From contig CALWEE010000018.1 of NCBI GenBank assembly GCA_944376975.1, forward strand, positions 1-14,474: 14,474 nt of DNA, written 5' to 3'. Source of the DNA: an uncultured Lachnospiraceae bacterium. GTDB lineage: Bacteria > Bacillota > Clostridia > Lachnospirales > Lachnospiraceae. The notes under the pieces are model-generated. The model had not been told where the DNA came from and searched no databases. It saw nothing but the letters and a program-made list of their open reading frames with translations. The translations under genes and the position numbers were made by a program. The number at the start of each line of letters is the position of its first letter. The first letter of the stretch is position 1. Shown here in pieces: positions 1 to 8,794 of the stretch.

Positions 1-2484
1 GGATTCGTGGATTATTTCCTGATCGTATGGGACTTTATCAAATACGCCAGGGACCATGGGATCGCGGTGGGCCCGGGAAGAGGGTCGGCCGCGGGCAGCA
101 TCGTGTCCTACTGCCTGGGCATCACCAACCTGGATCCCATGAAATACCAGCTCCTGTTTGAACGGTTCTTAAATCCCAACCGGGTGACCATGCCGGATAT
201 CGACGTGGATTTCTGTTTCGAGAGACGGCAGGAAGTCATCGACTACGTGGTGCGCAAATACGGCAAGGAACGGGTCGTTCAGATCGTCACCTTCGGTACG
301 ATGGCGGCCCGGGGCGTGATCCGGGACGTGGGCCGGGTGCTGGACCTGCCTTACGCCCAGATGGATACGGTGGCCAAGATGATACCGGCCAACCCGGCCC
401 AGAATATCACCATCCGGGCCGCGCTGGACATGAACCCGGAATTTAAACGGGTATATGAACAGGATCCCACGATAAAGAACGTGGTGGATATGGCCATGCG
501 CCTGGAGGGGCTTCCAAGGCACACTTCCATGCACGCGGCCGGCGTGGTCATCAGCCCGAAGGCGGTAGATGAATACGTGCCCTTGTCAAGGGGGACGGAC
601 GACGCCATAACGACCCAGTTCACCATGACTACGCTGGAGGAACTGGGACTTTTAAAGATGGATTTTCTGGGGCTGCGTACCTTGACGGTGATCCAGAACG
701 CGGTCCGCATGATCGGTGAGAAACAGGGGAAAGCCATCGACATCGACCGGATCGACTACAATGACCGGAAGGTATTTGACCTGATCAGCAGCGGCAGGAC
801 CGAAGGCGTGTTCCAGATCGAAAGCGCGGGCATGAAAAGCTTCATGAAAGAGCTGAAGCCGTCCAGCCTGGAAGACATCATCGCCGGCATATCCCTTTAC
901 CGGCCGGGTCCCATGGATTTCATACCCAAATATATCCAGGGCAAGAACAATCAGGCGGCCATAACCTATGACTGTCCCCAGCTGGAAGATATCTTAAAGC
1001 CCACCTACGGCTGCATCGTTTATCAGGAACAGGTCATGCAGATCGTCATGAAGCTGGCCGGCTACGATCTGGGGCGGAGCGACCTGGTGCGCCGGGCCAT
1101 GTCCAAAAAGAAGGCGGACGTGATGGCCAAGGAACGGCAGTATTTCGTATACGGCAACGCGGAACTGGGCGTTCCGGGCTGCGTGGCCAACGGCATCGAT
1201 GAAAAGACGGCCAACAAGATCTTTGACGATATGACCGATTTCGCCAAATACGCGTTCAATAAATCCCACGCGGCGGCCTACGCCATCGTGGCTTATCAGA
1301 CGGCGTGGCTCAAATGCTACTATCCGGTGGAATTCATGGCGGCGCTGCTCACATCGGTCATCGACAATCCGAGGAAGGTCACCGAATACATCTACGAATG
1401 TCGGAAGATGGGCATCCGCATCCTGCCGCCGGATATCAACGAAGGGGAATCGGGCTTTTCCGTTTCCGGAGGCGATATCCGCTATGCCCTGTCGGCCATC
1501 AAGAGCCTGGGCCGGCCGGTGATCGACGCCATCGTAAAAGAAAGAAAGTTAAACGGTCCCTATGTCAGCCTGAAAGATTTCATGGAACGGCTGTCCGGCA
1601 AGGAGATCAACAAGCGGACCGTGGAAAGCTTTATAAAAGCCGGGGCGTTAGACGGCCTCCACGCGACCCGGCGTCAGATGATGGTCGTATATGCCCAGGT
1701 CATGGATCAGGTGAACCAGGAGAGAAAATCGTCCATGACCGGACAGATGACCCTGTTCGACCTGGTGTCCGATGAAGAAAAAGAAAGCTTTGACGTGCAT
1801 TATCCCGATGTGGGTGAATATGATAAGGAATTGAAGCTGGCTTTTGAAAAAGAAGTGCTGGGCCTTTACGTAAGCGGCCATCCGCTGGAAGAATACGCCC
1901 AGTCCTGGAAGCGGCACATCACCGCGACCACGCTGGACTTCGCGGTGGACGACGAAACCGGGGAAAGCCGGGTCAAAGACGGCCAGGTGGTCACCATCGG
2001 CGGCATGATCACGGAAAAAACGGTAAAGGTGACAAAGAAGCGCCAGATGATGGCCTTCGTCACCGTGGAAGATCTGTTCGGGACGGCGGAGGCGCTGGTG
2101 TTCCCGAGAGATTACGAGAAGTTCCAGAGCCTTTTGGAGACAGACCGGAAGGTCTATATCCGGGGACGGGTCTCCGCGTCGGAGGACCAGCAGGCGAAGC
2201 TGATCTGCGAGCAGGTGACGGCTTTTGAAGAGATCCCCAAAGAGATATGGATCCGGTTCGACACAAAAGAAGATTATATGGAAATGGCGGAAAAACTGAA
2301 GGCGATCTGCGCCGGACAACAGGGGAGGGACCGGCTCGTCGTCTACTGCGCCAAAGAGCGGGCGGTGAAGAAAATGGGGGACCTGGCGCCCCTTACGGCC
2401 GATAAAAGACTGCTTGAAAAACTGGAGGAGGCCTTCGGGGACGAAAATGTAAAACTTAGAGAATCCGCCTTGAAAACACGTTGA
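1..2484 (+). CDS. dnaE: DNA polymerase III subunit alpha, 3' part (5' end outside window)
   Basis: C-terminal 827 codons of the replicative polymerase (family C) that copies the chromosome with the beta clamp. The frame is open from base 1 and the protein is recognisable from its first residues, so the gene is cut by the window edge; the missing part (roughly 300-350 residues in this family) would hold the PHP domain. Numbering from the codon at base 7: GPGRGSAAGS at 22-31, the catalytic PDIDVDF at 63-69 with Asp66 and Asp68, and the third catalytic Asp219 in KMDFLGLRTLT. A QMTLF sequence at 580-584 fits the QxxLF beta-clamp-binding motif. Helix-hairpin-helix-like sequence lies near 520-550, and an OB-fold (VVTIGGMITEKTVKVTKKRQ onward) around 660-740. 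There is no sign of frameshift or intein. It is followed by pfkA, whose promoter overlaps the end of dnaE. DnaE identity is firm; the paralog class was not tested. Confidence 0.97.
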   Translation, partial: GFVDYFLIVWDFIKYARDHGIAVGPGRGSAAGSIVSYCLGITNLDPMKYQLLFERFLNPNRVTMPDIDVDFCFERRQEVIDYVVRKYGKERVVQIVTFGTMAARGVIRDVGRVLDLPYAQMDTVAKMIPANPAQNITIRAALDMNPEFKRVYEQDPTIKNVVDMAMRLEGLPRHTSMHAAGVVISPKAVDEYVPLSRGTDDAITTQFTMTTLEELGLLKMDFLGLRTLTVIQNAVRMIGEKQGKAIDIDRIDYNDRKVFDLISSGRTEGVFQIESAGMKSFMKELKPSSLEDIIAGISLYRPGPMDFIPKYIQGKNNQAAITYDCPQLEDILKPTYGCIVYQEQVMQIVMKLAGYDLGRSDLVRRAMSKKKADVMAKERQYFVYGNAELGVPGCVANGIDEKTANKIFDDMTDFAKYAFNKSHAAAYAIVAYQTAWLKCYYPVEFMAALLTSVIDNPRKVTEYIYECRKMGIRILPPDINEGESGFSVSGGDIRYALSAIKSLGRPVIDAIVKERKLNGPYVSLKDFMERLSGKEINKRTVESFIKAGALDGLHATRRQMMVVYAQVMDQVNQERKSSMTGQMTLFDLVSDEEKESFDVHYPDVGEYDKELKLAFEKEVLGLYVSGHPLEEYAQSWKRHITATTLDFAVDDETGESRVKDGQVVTIGGMITEKTVKVTKKRQMMAFVTVEDLFGTAEALVFPRDYEKFQSLLETDRKVYIRGRVSASEDQQAKLICEQVTAFEEIPKEIWIRFDTKEDYMEMAEKLKAICAGQQGRDRLVVYCAKERAVKKMGDLAPLTADKRLLEKLEEAFGDENVKLRESALKTR

Positions 2485-2498
2485 AATTGTATTATGAT
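2470..2498 (+). promoter_or_regulatory. Predicted sigma-A promoter for pfkA
   Basis: TTGAAA at 2470-2475 and TATGAT at 2493-2498 are separated by 17 bases, each matching 5 of 6 consensus positions. The site straddles the dnaE stop codon and lies about 50 bases before the pfkA start, which predicts a short leader. A second, weaker pairing (TTGAAA 2481-2486, 17 bases, TAAATT 2504-2509) lies just downstream. This is prediction from sequence only. Confidence 0.6.
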
Positions 2499-2546
2499 AT
2501 CTCTAAATTCGGGAGAATGATCCACCTACAGGATGGAGGTATAAAT

Positions 2547-3521
2547 ATGAGTAAAGAGATGAAAACCATCGGCGTTCTCACCAGCGGTGGAGACGCGCCG
2601 GGAATGAACGCGGCGGTACGGGCAGTGGTACGTACAGCCCTTTCCCTGGGGTGCAAAGTCAAGGGCATCCAGAAAGGGTACGCCGGTCTTTTGAACGAAG
2701 AGATCTTCGATCTGGACGCGCTGAGCGTGTGCGATAGCCTGAAAAGGGGCGTCACGTTTCTGTACACGGCCCGCTGCGCCGAGTTCCGCACGGTAGAAGG
2801 GCAGAAAAAAGGCGCGGAGATCTGCCGTAAGCACGGCATCGACGGCATCGTCGTCATCGGCGGCGACGGGTCGTTCAACGGCGCCGCGAAACTGGCAAAG
2901 TACGGTATCAACACCATCGGCGTGCCCGGGACCATCGACCTGGACATCGCCTGTACCGATTACACCATCGGTTTTGATACCGCGGTCAACACGGCCATGG
3001 ACGCCATCGACAAAGTAAGGGATACGTCCACTTCCCACGAACGGTGCAGCATCATCGAAGTCATGGGAAGGAACGCCGGCTATATCGCCCTGTGGTGCGG
3101 CATCGCCAACGGCGCCGAAGACATCCTGCTTCCGGAGAAGTTCGATTACAACGAACAGCAGATCATCGACCACATCATCCGGAGCCGGAAAGTGGGCAAG
3201 ACCCACCATATCATCGTGAACGCCGAAGGCATCGGCCATTCCGCGGGCATGGCCAGACGGATCGAGGCGGCCACCGGCATCGAAACGCGGGCGACCATAC
3301 TGGGGCACCTGCAAAGAGGCGGAAGCCCGACGGCGAAAGACCGGGTTTACGCGTCCATCATGGGCACCTACGCGGTAAAGGCTTTGCTGGAAGGCAAGTC
3401 CAACCGGGTCGTGGCTCATAAAAACGGTGAATTTACCGATTTTGATATTCAGGAAGCATTACAAATGCAGAAAGGGTTAGACGATTTCCAGTTATATGTG
3501 TCCAAAGTGCTGACCATTTAA
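2547..3521 (+). CDS. pfkA: ATP-dependent 6-phosphofructokinase
   Basis: Cytoplasmic glycolytic enzyme converting fructose 6-phosphate and ATP to fructose 1,6-bisphosphate. The 324 residues match the usual bacterial PfkA length of about 320. The start is ATG 2547, preceded by GGAGG at 2535-2539; the frame is open further upstream but only this start has a good ribosome site. TSGGDAPGMNAAVR begins at residue 12. GGDGS at 105-109 has Gly at the position where pyrophosphate-dependent enzymes carry Asp, and the residue before PGTID is not Lys, so ATP is the expected phosphate donor. The catalytic loop reads PGTIDLD, with Asp131 and Asp133 kept, where the common form is TIDND (Leu at 132). MGRNAGYIAL and the GHLQRGGSPTAKDR motif complete the substrate site. 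It lies 62 bases after dnaE and 24 bases before ktrB, with its own predicted promoter. Confidence 0.96.
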   Translation: MSKEMKTIGVLTSGGDAPGMNAAVRAVVRTALSLGCKVKGIQKGYAGLLNEEIFDLDALSVCDSLKRGVTFLYTARCAEFRTVEGQKKGAEICRKHGIDGIVVIGGDGSFNGAAKLAKYGINTIGVPGTIDLDIACTDYTIGFDTAVNTAMDAIDKVRDTSTSHERCSIIEVMGRNAGYIALWCGIANGAEDILLPEKFDYNEQQIIDHIIRSRKVGKTHHIIVNAEGIGHSAGMARRIEAATGIETRATILGHLQRGGSPTAKDRVYASIMGTYAVKALLEGKSNRVVAHKNGEFTDFDIQEALQMQKGLDDFQLYVSKVLTI

Positions 3522-3545
3522 AATGGAAATCCAAAGGAAGGATCA

Positions 3546-4922
3546 GTGGAAGAGAATAAAAAAGGCATACACTTGAAAACGCCGCAGATCATCGCGCTCG
3601 GCTTCTTTATCATGATCACGCTGGGCGGTCTGCTGCTGACGCTGCCCATATCATCGGCGACCGGAGAGGCGACGCCCTGGGTGGACGCCCTGTTTACGTC
3701 CACCACATCATCCTGCGTGACCGGTCTTGTCACCGTGGTGACGGCGGATCACTGGAGCTTTTTCGGTCAGGTCGTCATCCTGTTCCTCATACAGTTCGGC
3801 GGTCTGGGCGTGGTCACGTTCACCACGTTTCTGCTCATATTCGCGGGCAGGCGCATATCCATCAAGCAGAGACTGCTCATCCAGGACGCCTACGGGCTGG
3901 ACTCCATGACCGGAGTTGTCCGCATGGTCATCCGCATGACCAAAGGCACGCTGGTGGTGGAAGGCATCGGCGCCCTGCTGTACATGACCGTGTTCGTACC
4001 GGAACATGGGGCGGTAGGTATATGGTACGCCATATTTACCTCTGTTTCCGCCTTCTGCAACGCGGGTATCGACCTGATCGGCGAGTTCAGCATGGTTCCC
4101 TATCTGAACAATCCCATCATCAACATGACGACCATGCTGCTGATCATGATCGGCGGTATCGGTTTCCTCGTATGGTGGGACGTGATCGCCATGGTGAAAA
4201 AGATCGCGAAGGAACACATTGGCCTGAGACAGGGCATAAGGGAGCTGGCGCTCCATTCCAAGGTCGTTATCTTATTTACCGCCATATTGATCTTTGGCGG
4301 CGGCCTGCTCGTGTTCTTATTTGAATATGATAATCCGGGTACGTTGGGACCCATGAGCCTGGGCAATAAGATCTGGGCGTCCCTGTTCCAGTCTGTCACA
4401 TGGAGGACGGCGGGATTCTTTACTATCAACCAGGGGGCGCTCCATAACAGCACCCTCCTCATCGGCGTGATCTGGATGTTCATCGGCGGTTCTCCGGGAG
4501 GTACGGCCGGCGGCGTCAAGACCATGACCATCGCTCTTTTGATCCTGGCGGCTGTTTCCATGCTGAAAGGCCGGGAAGACGTGGAGATCGGCAACCGCCG
4601 TATCCCCTACGCGGATGTGGTCAAGGGTATTTCCGTCATCATGATGCAGATGGCCATATGGATGGTCAGCACCCTTTTCATGTGCGTGATCCATCCCCAG
4701 TTTTCTTTTATGGAGATATGGTACGAAGTCACGTCGGCGTTGGGCACAGTGGGCCTGACCATGGGCATTACGCCGCTTTTGTCGACTTTGGGTAAATATA
4801 TCATCATACTCACCATGTACTTTGGCCGTCTGGGACCGATCACGCTGGGCATGGCATTGCAGATGCCGTCCCGGAAGAAACAGTTCCGCAGAAGGCTGCC
4901 GGAAGGCAAGATCTCAATCTAA
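3546..4922 (+). CDS. ktrB: KtrB/TrkH-family potassium uptake channel subunit
   Basis: Membrane channel subunit of a Ktr-type potassium importer, gated by the ring protein encoded next. At 458 residues it is nearer KtrB size than proteobacterial TrkH. All four selectivity-filter loops of the superfamily are visible: TSSCVTGLVTV (Gly60), SAFCNAGIDL (Gly174), WRTAGFFTI (Gly290) and ALGTVGLTMG (Gly403). Each sits between hydrophobic segments, as expected for four M1-P-M2 repeats. The glycine-rich GGSPGGTAGGVKT at about 317-329 fits the gating loop in the third repeat. The start is GTG 3546: AAAGGAAGG at 3533-3541 precedes it by only 4 bases, a short spacing, but no better start is seen. ktrA follows after 21 bases. 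Ktr versus Trk naming rests on length and the single-RCK partner. Confidence 0.92.
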   Translation: MEENKKGIHLKTPQIIALGFFIMITLGGLLLTLPISSATGEATPWVDALFTSTTSSCVTGLVTVVTADHWSFFGQVVILFLIQFGGLGVVTFTTFLLIFAGRRISIKQRLLIQDAYGLDSMTGVVRMVIRMTKGTLVVEGIGALLYMTVFVPEHGAVGIWYAIFTSVSAFCNAGIDLIGEFSMVPYLNNPIINMTTMLLIMIGGIGFLVWWDVIAMVKKIAKEHIGLRQGIRELALHSKVVILFTAILIFGGGLLVFLFEYDNPGTLGPMSLGNKIWASLFQSVTWRTAGFFTINQGALHNSTLLIGVIWMFIGGSPGGTAGGVKTMTIALLILAAVSMLKGREDVEIGNRRIPYADVVKGISVIMMQMAIWMVSTLFMCVIHPQFSFMEIWYEVTSALGTVGLTMGITPLLSTLGKYIIILTMYFGRLGPITLGMALQMPSRKKQFRRRLPEGKISI

Positions 4923-4943
4923 CGAAAAAGAGAGGATACAAAA

Positions 4944-5600
4944 ATGGATAAAAAAGAATATGGCGTATTTGGCCTGGGAAAATTCGGATCGACAGTGGCG
5001 GTGACCCTGTCAAAAGCCGGCTACGAAGTGATCGCTGTGGACAGCAGTGAAGAACGGGTGGACGCTGTGGCCGACCAGGTGGCTTCCACCTATGTGGCGG
5101 ACGTGACCGATCCCAACGTTCTGGAGAACATGGGCATCAGCAATCTGGACTACGTGATCGTGGCCATTTCGAGGAATATGGAAGCCAGTGTCATGACCAC
5201 GCTGCTGGCAAAGGAAAAGGGCGTGCCCACCGTCATCGCGAAAGCGGAGAACGGGATCCACAAACGGATCCTTGAAAAAGTAGGCGCCGACATGATCGTT
5301 TTCCCGGAAAGGGACATGGGCTCCCGTCTGGCGAAAGGCCTGATGGGCGGCGGTTTCACCGACCTGGTGGAATTGTCCAGCGAGTTCAGCCTGGTGGAAG
5401 TACCGATCCGGAAAGACTGGATCGGAAAGAGCCTGCGCCAGCTGGATATCCGTAATAAATACGGCCTGAACATCATCGGCGTGAAGTGGGGCGACAATCT
5501 GGAAGTCAACCTGGATCCGGACGATTCCCTGAAAGCCGATACGATCCTTGTCATGGTGGGCAGGAACAACGACCTGCGCCGCCTGGGCATCCGGGTATAA
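4944..5600 (+). CDS. ktrA: KtrA-type potassium channel regulatory subunit (RCK domain)
   Basis: Cytoplasmic gating subunit of the potassium importer, in this family an octameric ring under the channel that binds nucleotides. The 218 residues match KtrA (about 220) and hold one RCK module, not the tandem pair of TrkA. The Rossmann RCK_N part has GLGKFG at 10-15 and Asp33 at the end of beta-2 (VIAVDSSEE), typical of NAD(H)/adenine nucleotide binding. The C-terminal RCK_C part spans about 135-218 (from FSLVEVPIRKDWIGKSLRQL). Many Firmicute KtrA RCK_C domains bind cyclic di-AMP; whether this one does cannot be read here. ATG 4944 is preceded by AGAGG at 4931-4935. It forms an operon with ktrB upstream, and its stop lies 2 bases before the next start. 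Confidence 0.93.
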   Translation: MDKKEYGVFGLGKFGSTVAVTLSKAGYEVIAVDSSEERVDAVADQVASTYVADVTDPNVLENMGISNLDYVIVAISRNMEASVMTTLLAKEKGVPTVIAKAENGIHKRILEKVGADMIVFPERDMGSRLAKGLMGGGFTDLVELSSEFSLVEVPIRKDWIGKSLRQLDIRNKYGLNIIGVKWGDNLEVNLDPDDSLKADTILVMVGRNNDLRRLGIRV

Positions 5601-5602
5601 AT

Positions 5603-6397
5603 ATGATCACCAGTCTTTCCAATCCCCGCATGAAGCGGATCATCCAGCTTCAGAAGAAAGCCCGCGCGCGAAGGGAAGAAGGGCGCTTTGTCGTGGAAGG
5701 CCTGAAGATGGTCATGGAAGCGCCAAAGGACCGGCTTGTGGAGATCTATGTTTCCCGAAGTTTCATGGAAAACCATCCGTCCTATAAAGCGCCGGAAGGC
5801 TGTCCCTGGGAACAGGTGGACGACAAGGTGTTCAAAGGGCTCTCCGATACGCAGACGCCCCAGGGCATCCTGGCAATCGTCCGGCAGACCCGCTGGGACT
5901 GGACGCGCGTCCTTGATAAACCATCGCCCCTGCTGCTGCTTTTGGAATCCCTACAGGATCCGGGCAATATGGGTACGATCCTGCGCACCGGCGAAGGCGC
6001 CGGAGTGGACGGCATTTTGATGAACCGGACCTGCGTGGATCTGTATCAGCCCAAAGTGGTCCGCTCGACCATGGGCTCCATCTACCGGGTACCGACAGCC
6101 GTGGTGGACCATCCGGAAGAGGCGGCGGCGCTTATGCGGGAAAAGGGGATAAGGGTATACGCGGCCCATCTGTCCGGCACCTGTTCGTATTATGAGAAAG
6201 ATTACCGCGGGGGCTGCTGTTTCCTCATCGGCAACGAGGCCGCCGGCCTCAGCGACAGCCTGGCGGAAATGGCGACAGATCGGGTAAAGATACCGATGAA
6301 AGGCAAAGTGGAATCTTTGAACGCGGGCGTCGCGGCCAGCCTCCTGATGTACGAGGCGCGGCGCCAAAGAGAAACGGAGGCGATAGAACATGTATAG
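5603..6397 (+). CDS. SpoU/TrmH-family RNA 2'-O-methyltransferase
   Basis: SAM-dependent methyltransferase of the knotted SPOUT class that methylates 2'-hydroxyls of rRNA or tRNA. The 264 residues have an N-terminal substrate-binding part (about 1-105, with the basic MITSLSNPRMKRIIQLQKKA start) and a SpoU catalytic domain with all three motifs: LQDPGNMGTILRT at 117-129, with Asn122 and Arg128; LIGNEAAGLS with Glu212; and IPMKGKVESLNAGVAAS with Asn240. The overall form resembles Bacillus YsgA and the RlmB/TsnR group, but the target nucleotide cannot be told. ATG 5603 begins 2 bases after the ktrA stop and has no clear Shine-Dalgarno site, so translational coupling to ktrA is likely. The gene overlaps the next start by 8 bases. 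Confidence 0.9.
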   Translation: MITSLSNPRMKRIIQLQKKARARREEGRFVVEGLKMVMEAPKDRLVEIYVSRSFMENHPSYKAPEGCPWEQVDDKVFKGLSDTQTPQGILAIVRQTRWDWTRVLDKPSPLLLLLESLQDPGNMGTILRTGEGAGVDGILMNRTCVDLYQPKVVRSTMGSIYRVPTAVVDHPEEAAALMREKGIRVYAAHLSGTCSYYEKDYRGGCCFLIGNEAAGLSDSLAEMATDRVKIPMKGKVESLNAGVAASLLMYEARRQRETEAIEHV

Positions 6398-6839
6398 TAT
6401 TTTCTGGTTCGCGGCTTTTGGCGTGCTGCTGCTGATCGAGATACTGACACTGGGACTGACGACCATCTGGTTCGCCATCGGCGCGCTGGGCGCCATGGCC
6501 CTGGCGGCTCTCGGGCTGTCCCTCCCGGTGCAGATCATCGGTTTCCTGGCCATCTCCATCGTGCTTTTGTGGTTTACCCGGCCGGTGGCGACCCGGTATC
6601 TCAACGCGAAGACGACCAAGACCAACGCGGAAAGCCTTGTCGGCAGAAAAGCCAGAGTTACGGAAAATATAAACAATCTGAAGTCGGAAGGCGTGGTCAT
6701 GATCAACGGCCTGGAATGGACAGCCCGTTCCACCAAAGACGAGGTCACGTTCCGGACAGATGATATCGTGCGGGTCGCGGGCATTTCCGGCGTCAAGCTG
6801 ATCGTGGAAGCCCTTCCCGGCCCGGATAAGGGGGTTTAA
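6390..6839 (+). CDS. NfeD-like membrane protein (short form)
   Basis: Small membrane protein of the short NfeD type, 149 residues, with no protease domain. Three hydrophobic segments lie at about 3-24, 28-45 and 49-63, followed by a soluble OB-fold-like domain at about 80-145 (VGRKARVTENI to VRVAGISGVKLIVEAL). Short NfeD proteins are typically encoded beside SPFH proteins and are thought to bind them; that pairing is exactly what is seen here. The start at ATG 6390 lies inside the end of the methyltransferase gene (8-base overlap) and has GGAGG at 6376-6380 with a 9-base spacing. Function is inferred from family and context only. Confidence 0.88.
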   Translation: MYSIFWFAAFGVLLLIEILTLGLTTIWFAIGALGAMALAALGLSLPVQIIGFLAISIVLLWFTRPVATRYLNAKTTKTNAESLVGRKARVTENINNLKSEGVVMINGLEWTARSTKDEVTFRTDDIVRVAGISGVKLIVEALPGPDKGV

Positions 6840-6844
6840 AAGTT

Positions 6845-7771
6845 ATGACAGGCATCATACTGACGATCGTCATCATACTGATCGCGCTCATACTGATCAC
6901 ATCGTGCATCAAGATCGTGCCGCAGGCGCACGCGTATGTCATCGAGCGGCTGGGCGCCTATCAGGGGACCTGGTCCGTCGGCTTTCACATCAAGATACCG
7001 GTGATCGACAAAGTGGCCAAAAAGGTCATCTTAAAAGAGCAGGTGGCCGATTTCGCGCCCCAGCCGGTCATCACGAAAGATAACGTGACCATGCGTATCG
7101 ACACGGTGGTATTCTATCAGATCACCGATCCGAAGCTGTACTGCTACGGCGTGCAGAATCCCATCATGGCCATTGAGAACCTGACGTCCACCACCCTCCG
7201 GAACATCATCGGCGATCTGGAGTTGGATGAGACCCTCACTTCCCGTGAGTTGATCAACGCGAAGATGCGGGCCACGCTGGATGTGGCCACGGATCCCTGG
7301 GGCATCAAGGTGAACCGGGTGGAACTGAAAAATATCATCCCGCCGGCGGCCATCCAGGACGCCATGGAAAAACAGATGAAAGCGGAGCGGGAGCGGCGTG
7401 AAGCCATCTTGCGGGCGGAAGGTGAAAAACGTTCGTCCATCCTGATGGCGGAAGGCCATAAAGAATCGGTCATCCTTGAAGCGGAGGCGGCCAAACAGGC
7501 GGCCATCCTGAAAGCGGAAGCGGAAAAGGAAGCGACGATCAGAGAGGCGGAAGGCCAGGCCCAGGCCATACTGAAGATCCAGCAGGCCAAGGCGGACGGT
7601 ATCCGTTTCATCAAAGACGCCGGCGCCGACAGCGCGGTCCTTCAGCTCAAGAGCCTGGAAGCGTTTGAAAAGGCGGCGGACGGCAAAGCGACCAAGATCA
7701 TCATCCCGTCGGAGATCCAGGGCATGGCAGGGCTTGCCAAGTCCGTGGTGGAGACGATCAAAGACAATTAA
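6845..7771 (+). CDS. SPFH/band 7 (stomatin-like, QmcA/YbbK type) membrane protein
   Basis: SPFH-family membrane scaffold protein, 308 residues. One N-terminal hydrophobic anchor (about 3-20, very rich in Ile and Leu) is followed by the SPFH domain (about 24-180, with the family-typical VPQAHAYVIERLGAY). Then comes a long charged helix in which an 11-residue pattern repeats five times at 188-242 (ILRAEGEKRSS, ILMAEGHKESV, ILEAEAAKQAA, ILKAEAEKEAT, IREAEGQAQAI). Such hendecad helices build the oligomeric cages known for this superfamily. ATG 6845 follows AAGGGGG at 6828-6834 and lies 5 bases after the nfeD stop. With NfeD it likely forms a membrane-domain or membrane quality-control module; the physiological role is unproven. 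Paraslipin versus another slipin subgroup was not resolved. Confidence 0.9.
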   Translation: MTGIILTIVIILIALILITSCIKIVPQAHAYVIERLGAYQGTWSVGFHIKIPVIDKVAKKVILKEQVADFAPQPVITKDNVTMRIDTVVFYQITDPKLYCYGVQNPIMAIENLTSTTLRNIIGDLELDETLTSRELINAKMRATLDVATDPWGIKVNRVELKNIIPPAAIQDAMEKQMKAERERREAILRAEGEKRSSILMAEGHKESVILEAEAAKQAAILKAEAEKEATIREAEGQAQAILKIQQAKADGIRFIKDAGADSAVLQLKSLEAFEKAADGKATKIIIPSEIQGMAGLAKSVVETIKDN

Positions 7772-7791
7772 GATAAAGGCAGGAGAACAGG

Positions 7792-8793
7792 ATGACACGT
7801 CTGAAAGGAAGACATTTTCTCACATTAAAAGATTTTACGTCAGAGGAGATACAGTACCTTCTGGATCTGGCGGCGAAACTGAAGGCGAAAAAGAAAAACG
7901 GCGAACCCATGGATGTCCTGAGAGGGAAGAACGTGGCGCTGATCTTTGAAAAGACGAGCACCCGGACGCGGTGCGCGTTTGAAGTGGCCGCCCATGATCT
8001 GGGAATGGGGACCACCTATCTGGAACCGTCCAGTTCCCAGATCGGGAAAAAAGAGAGCATCCGGGATACGGCGCGGGTGCTGGGACGGATGTATGAAGGG
8101 ATCGAGTACAGAGGTTTCGGCCAGGAGATCGTGGAAGAACTGGCGAAATACGCCGGCGTCCCGGTATGGAACGGCCTGACCAACGAGTACCATCCCACCC
8201 AGATGCTGGCCGATTTCCTGACGATACAGGAACATCTGGGCAGCCTGAAAGGAAAGAAGCTGGCGTACGTGGGCGACGCCCGTTACAACATGGGTAATTC
8301 CTACATGATCGCCTGCGCGAAGATGGGCCTGCATTTTGTCGCCTGCGCTCCGAAAAAATATTTTCCCAACGAAGCGCTGATCAAAGAGTGTGAAGCCTTC
8401 GCGAAGATCTCCGGCGCGACCCTTACCTTTACGGAAGATATCATGGAAGGCACGAAGGGCGCGGACGTGGTCTGCACCGACGTGTGGGTTTCCATGGGCG
8501 AACCGGACAGCGTATGGGCAGAGCGGATCCATGACCTGATGCCCTACCAGGTCAACAAAAAGGTTATGGAAAACGCGGGAAGCCAGGCGATCTTCCTGCA
8601 TTGCCTGCCTTCATTCCACGACCTGGGAACGACCATCGGCCGTGAGATATCGGCGAAATTCGGCATCAGCGAGATGGAAGTGACAGACGAAGTGTTTGAG
8701 TCGGAACAGTCAAAAGTATTTGACGAAGCGGAAAACCGGATGCACACCATCAAGGCGGTCATCGCGGCGACGCTGCGCGATATGGAGATATGA
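7792..8793 (+). CDS. argF: Ornithine carbamoyltransferase
   Basis: Cytoplasmic enzyme joining ornithine and carbamoyl phosphate to make citrulline, used in arginine synthesis, or in reverse in arginine breakdown. The 333 residues match the family. The carbamoyl-phosphate loop STRTR is at 56-60, HPTQ at 134-137, the ornithine-binding DVWVSMGEP region has Asp230 and Ser234-Met235-Gly236, and HCLP is at 270-273 with Cys271. The Ser-Met-Gly loop distinguishes it from aspartate and acetylornithine carbamoyltransferases. ATG 7792 has AGGAGA at 7781-7786. No other arg or arc gene is in view; it lies 20 bases after the SPFH gene, so it is probably read through from upstream. The anabolic or catabolic role cannot be settled, although the lack of arcA/arcC neighbours leans anabolic. 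Confidence 0.95.
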   Translation: MTRLKGRHFLTLKDFTSEEIQYLLDLAAKLKAKKKNGEPMDVLRGKNVALIFEKTSTRTRCAFEVAAHDLGMGTTYLEPSSSQIGKKESIRDTARVLGRMYEGIEYRGFGQEIVEELAKYAGVPVWNGLTNEYHPTQMLADFLTIQEHLGSLKGKKLAYVGDARYNMGNSYMIACAKMGLHFVACAPKKYFPNEALIKECEAFAKISGATLTFTEDIMEGTKGADVVCTDVWVSMGEPDSVWAERIHDLMPYQVNKKVMENAGSQAIFLHCLPSFHDLGTTIGREISAKFGISEMEVTDEVFESEQSKVFDEAENRMHTIKAVIAATLRDMEI

Positions 8794-8794
8794 T

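Noticed and set aside
1144..1151. TTCGTATA copy in dnaE (and an inverted copy at 13839-13846)
   Set aside because: Single isolated matches inside conserved coding sequence; expected by chance for an 8-base word.
2485..2546. Terminator between dnaE and pfkA
   Set aside because: The best dyad is ACCT/AGGT around 2524-2540 with no U tract; too weak to call.
3522..3545. Cyclic di-AMP (ydaO-type) riboswitch upstream of the ktr genes
   Set aside because: Only 24 bases separate pfkA from ktrB, far too few for that riboswitch, and no hairpin is visible.
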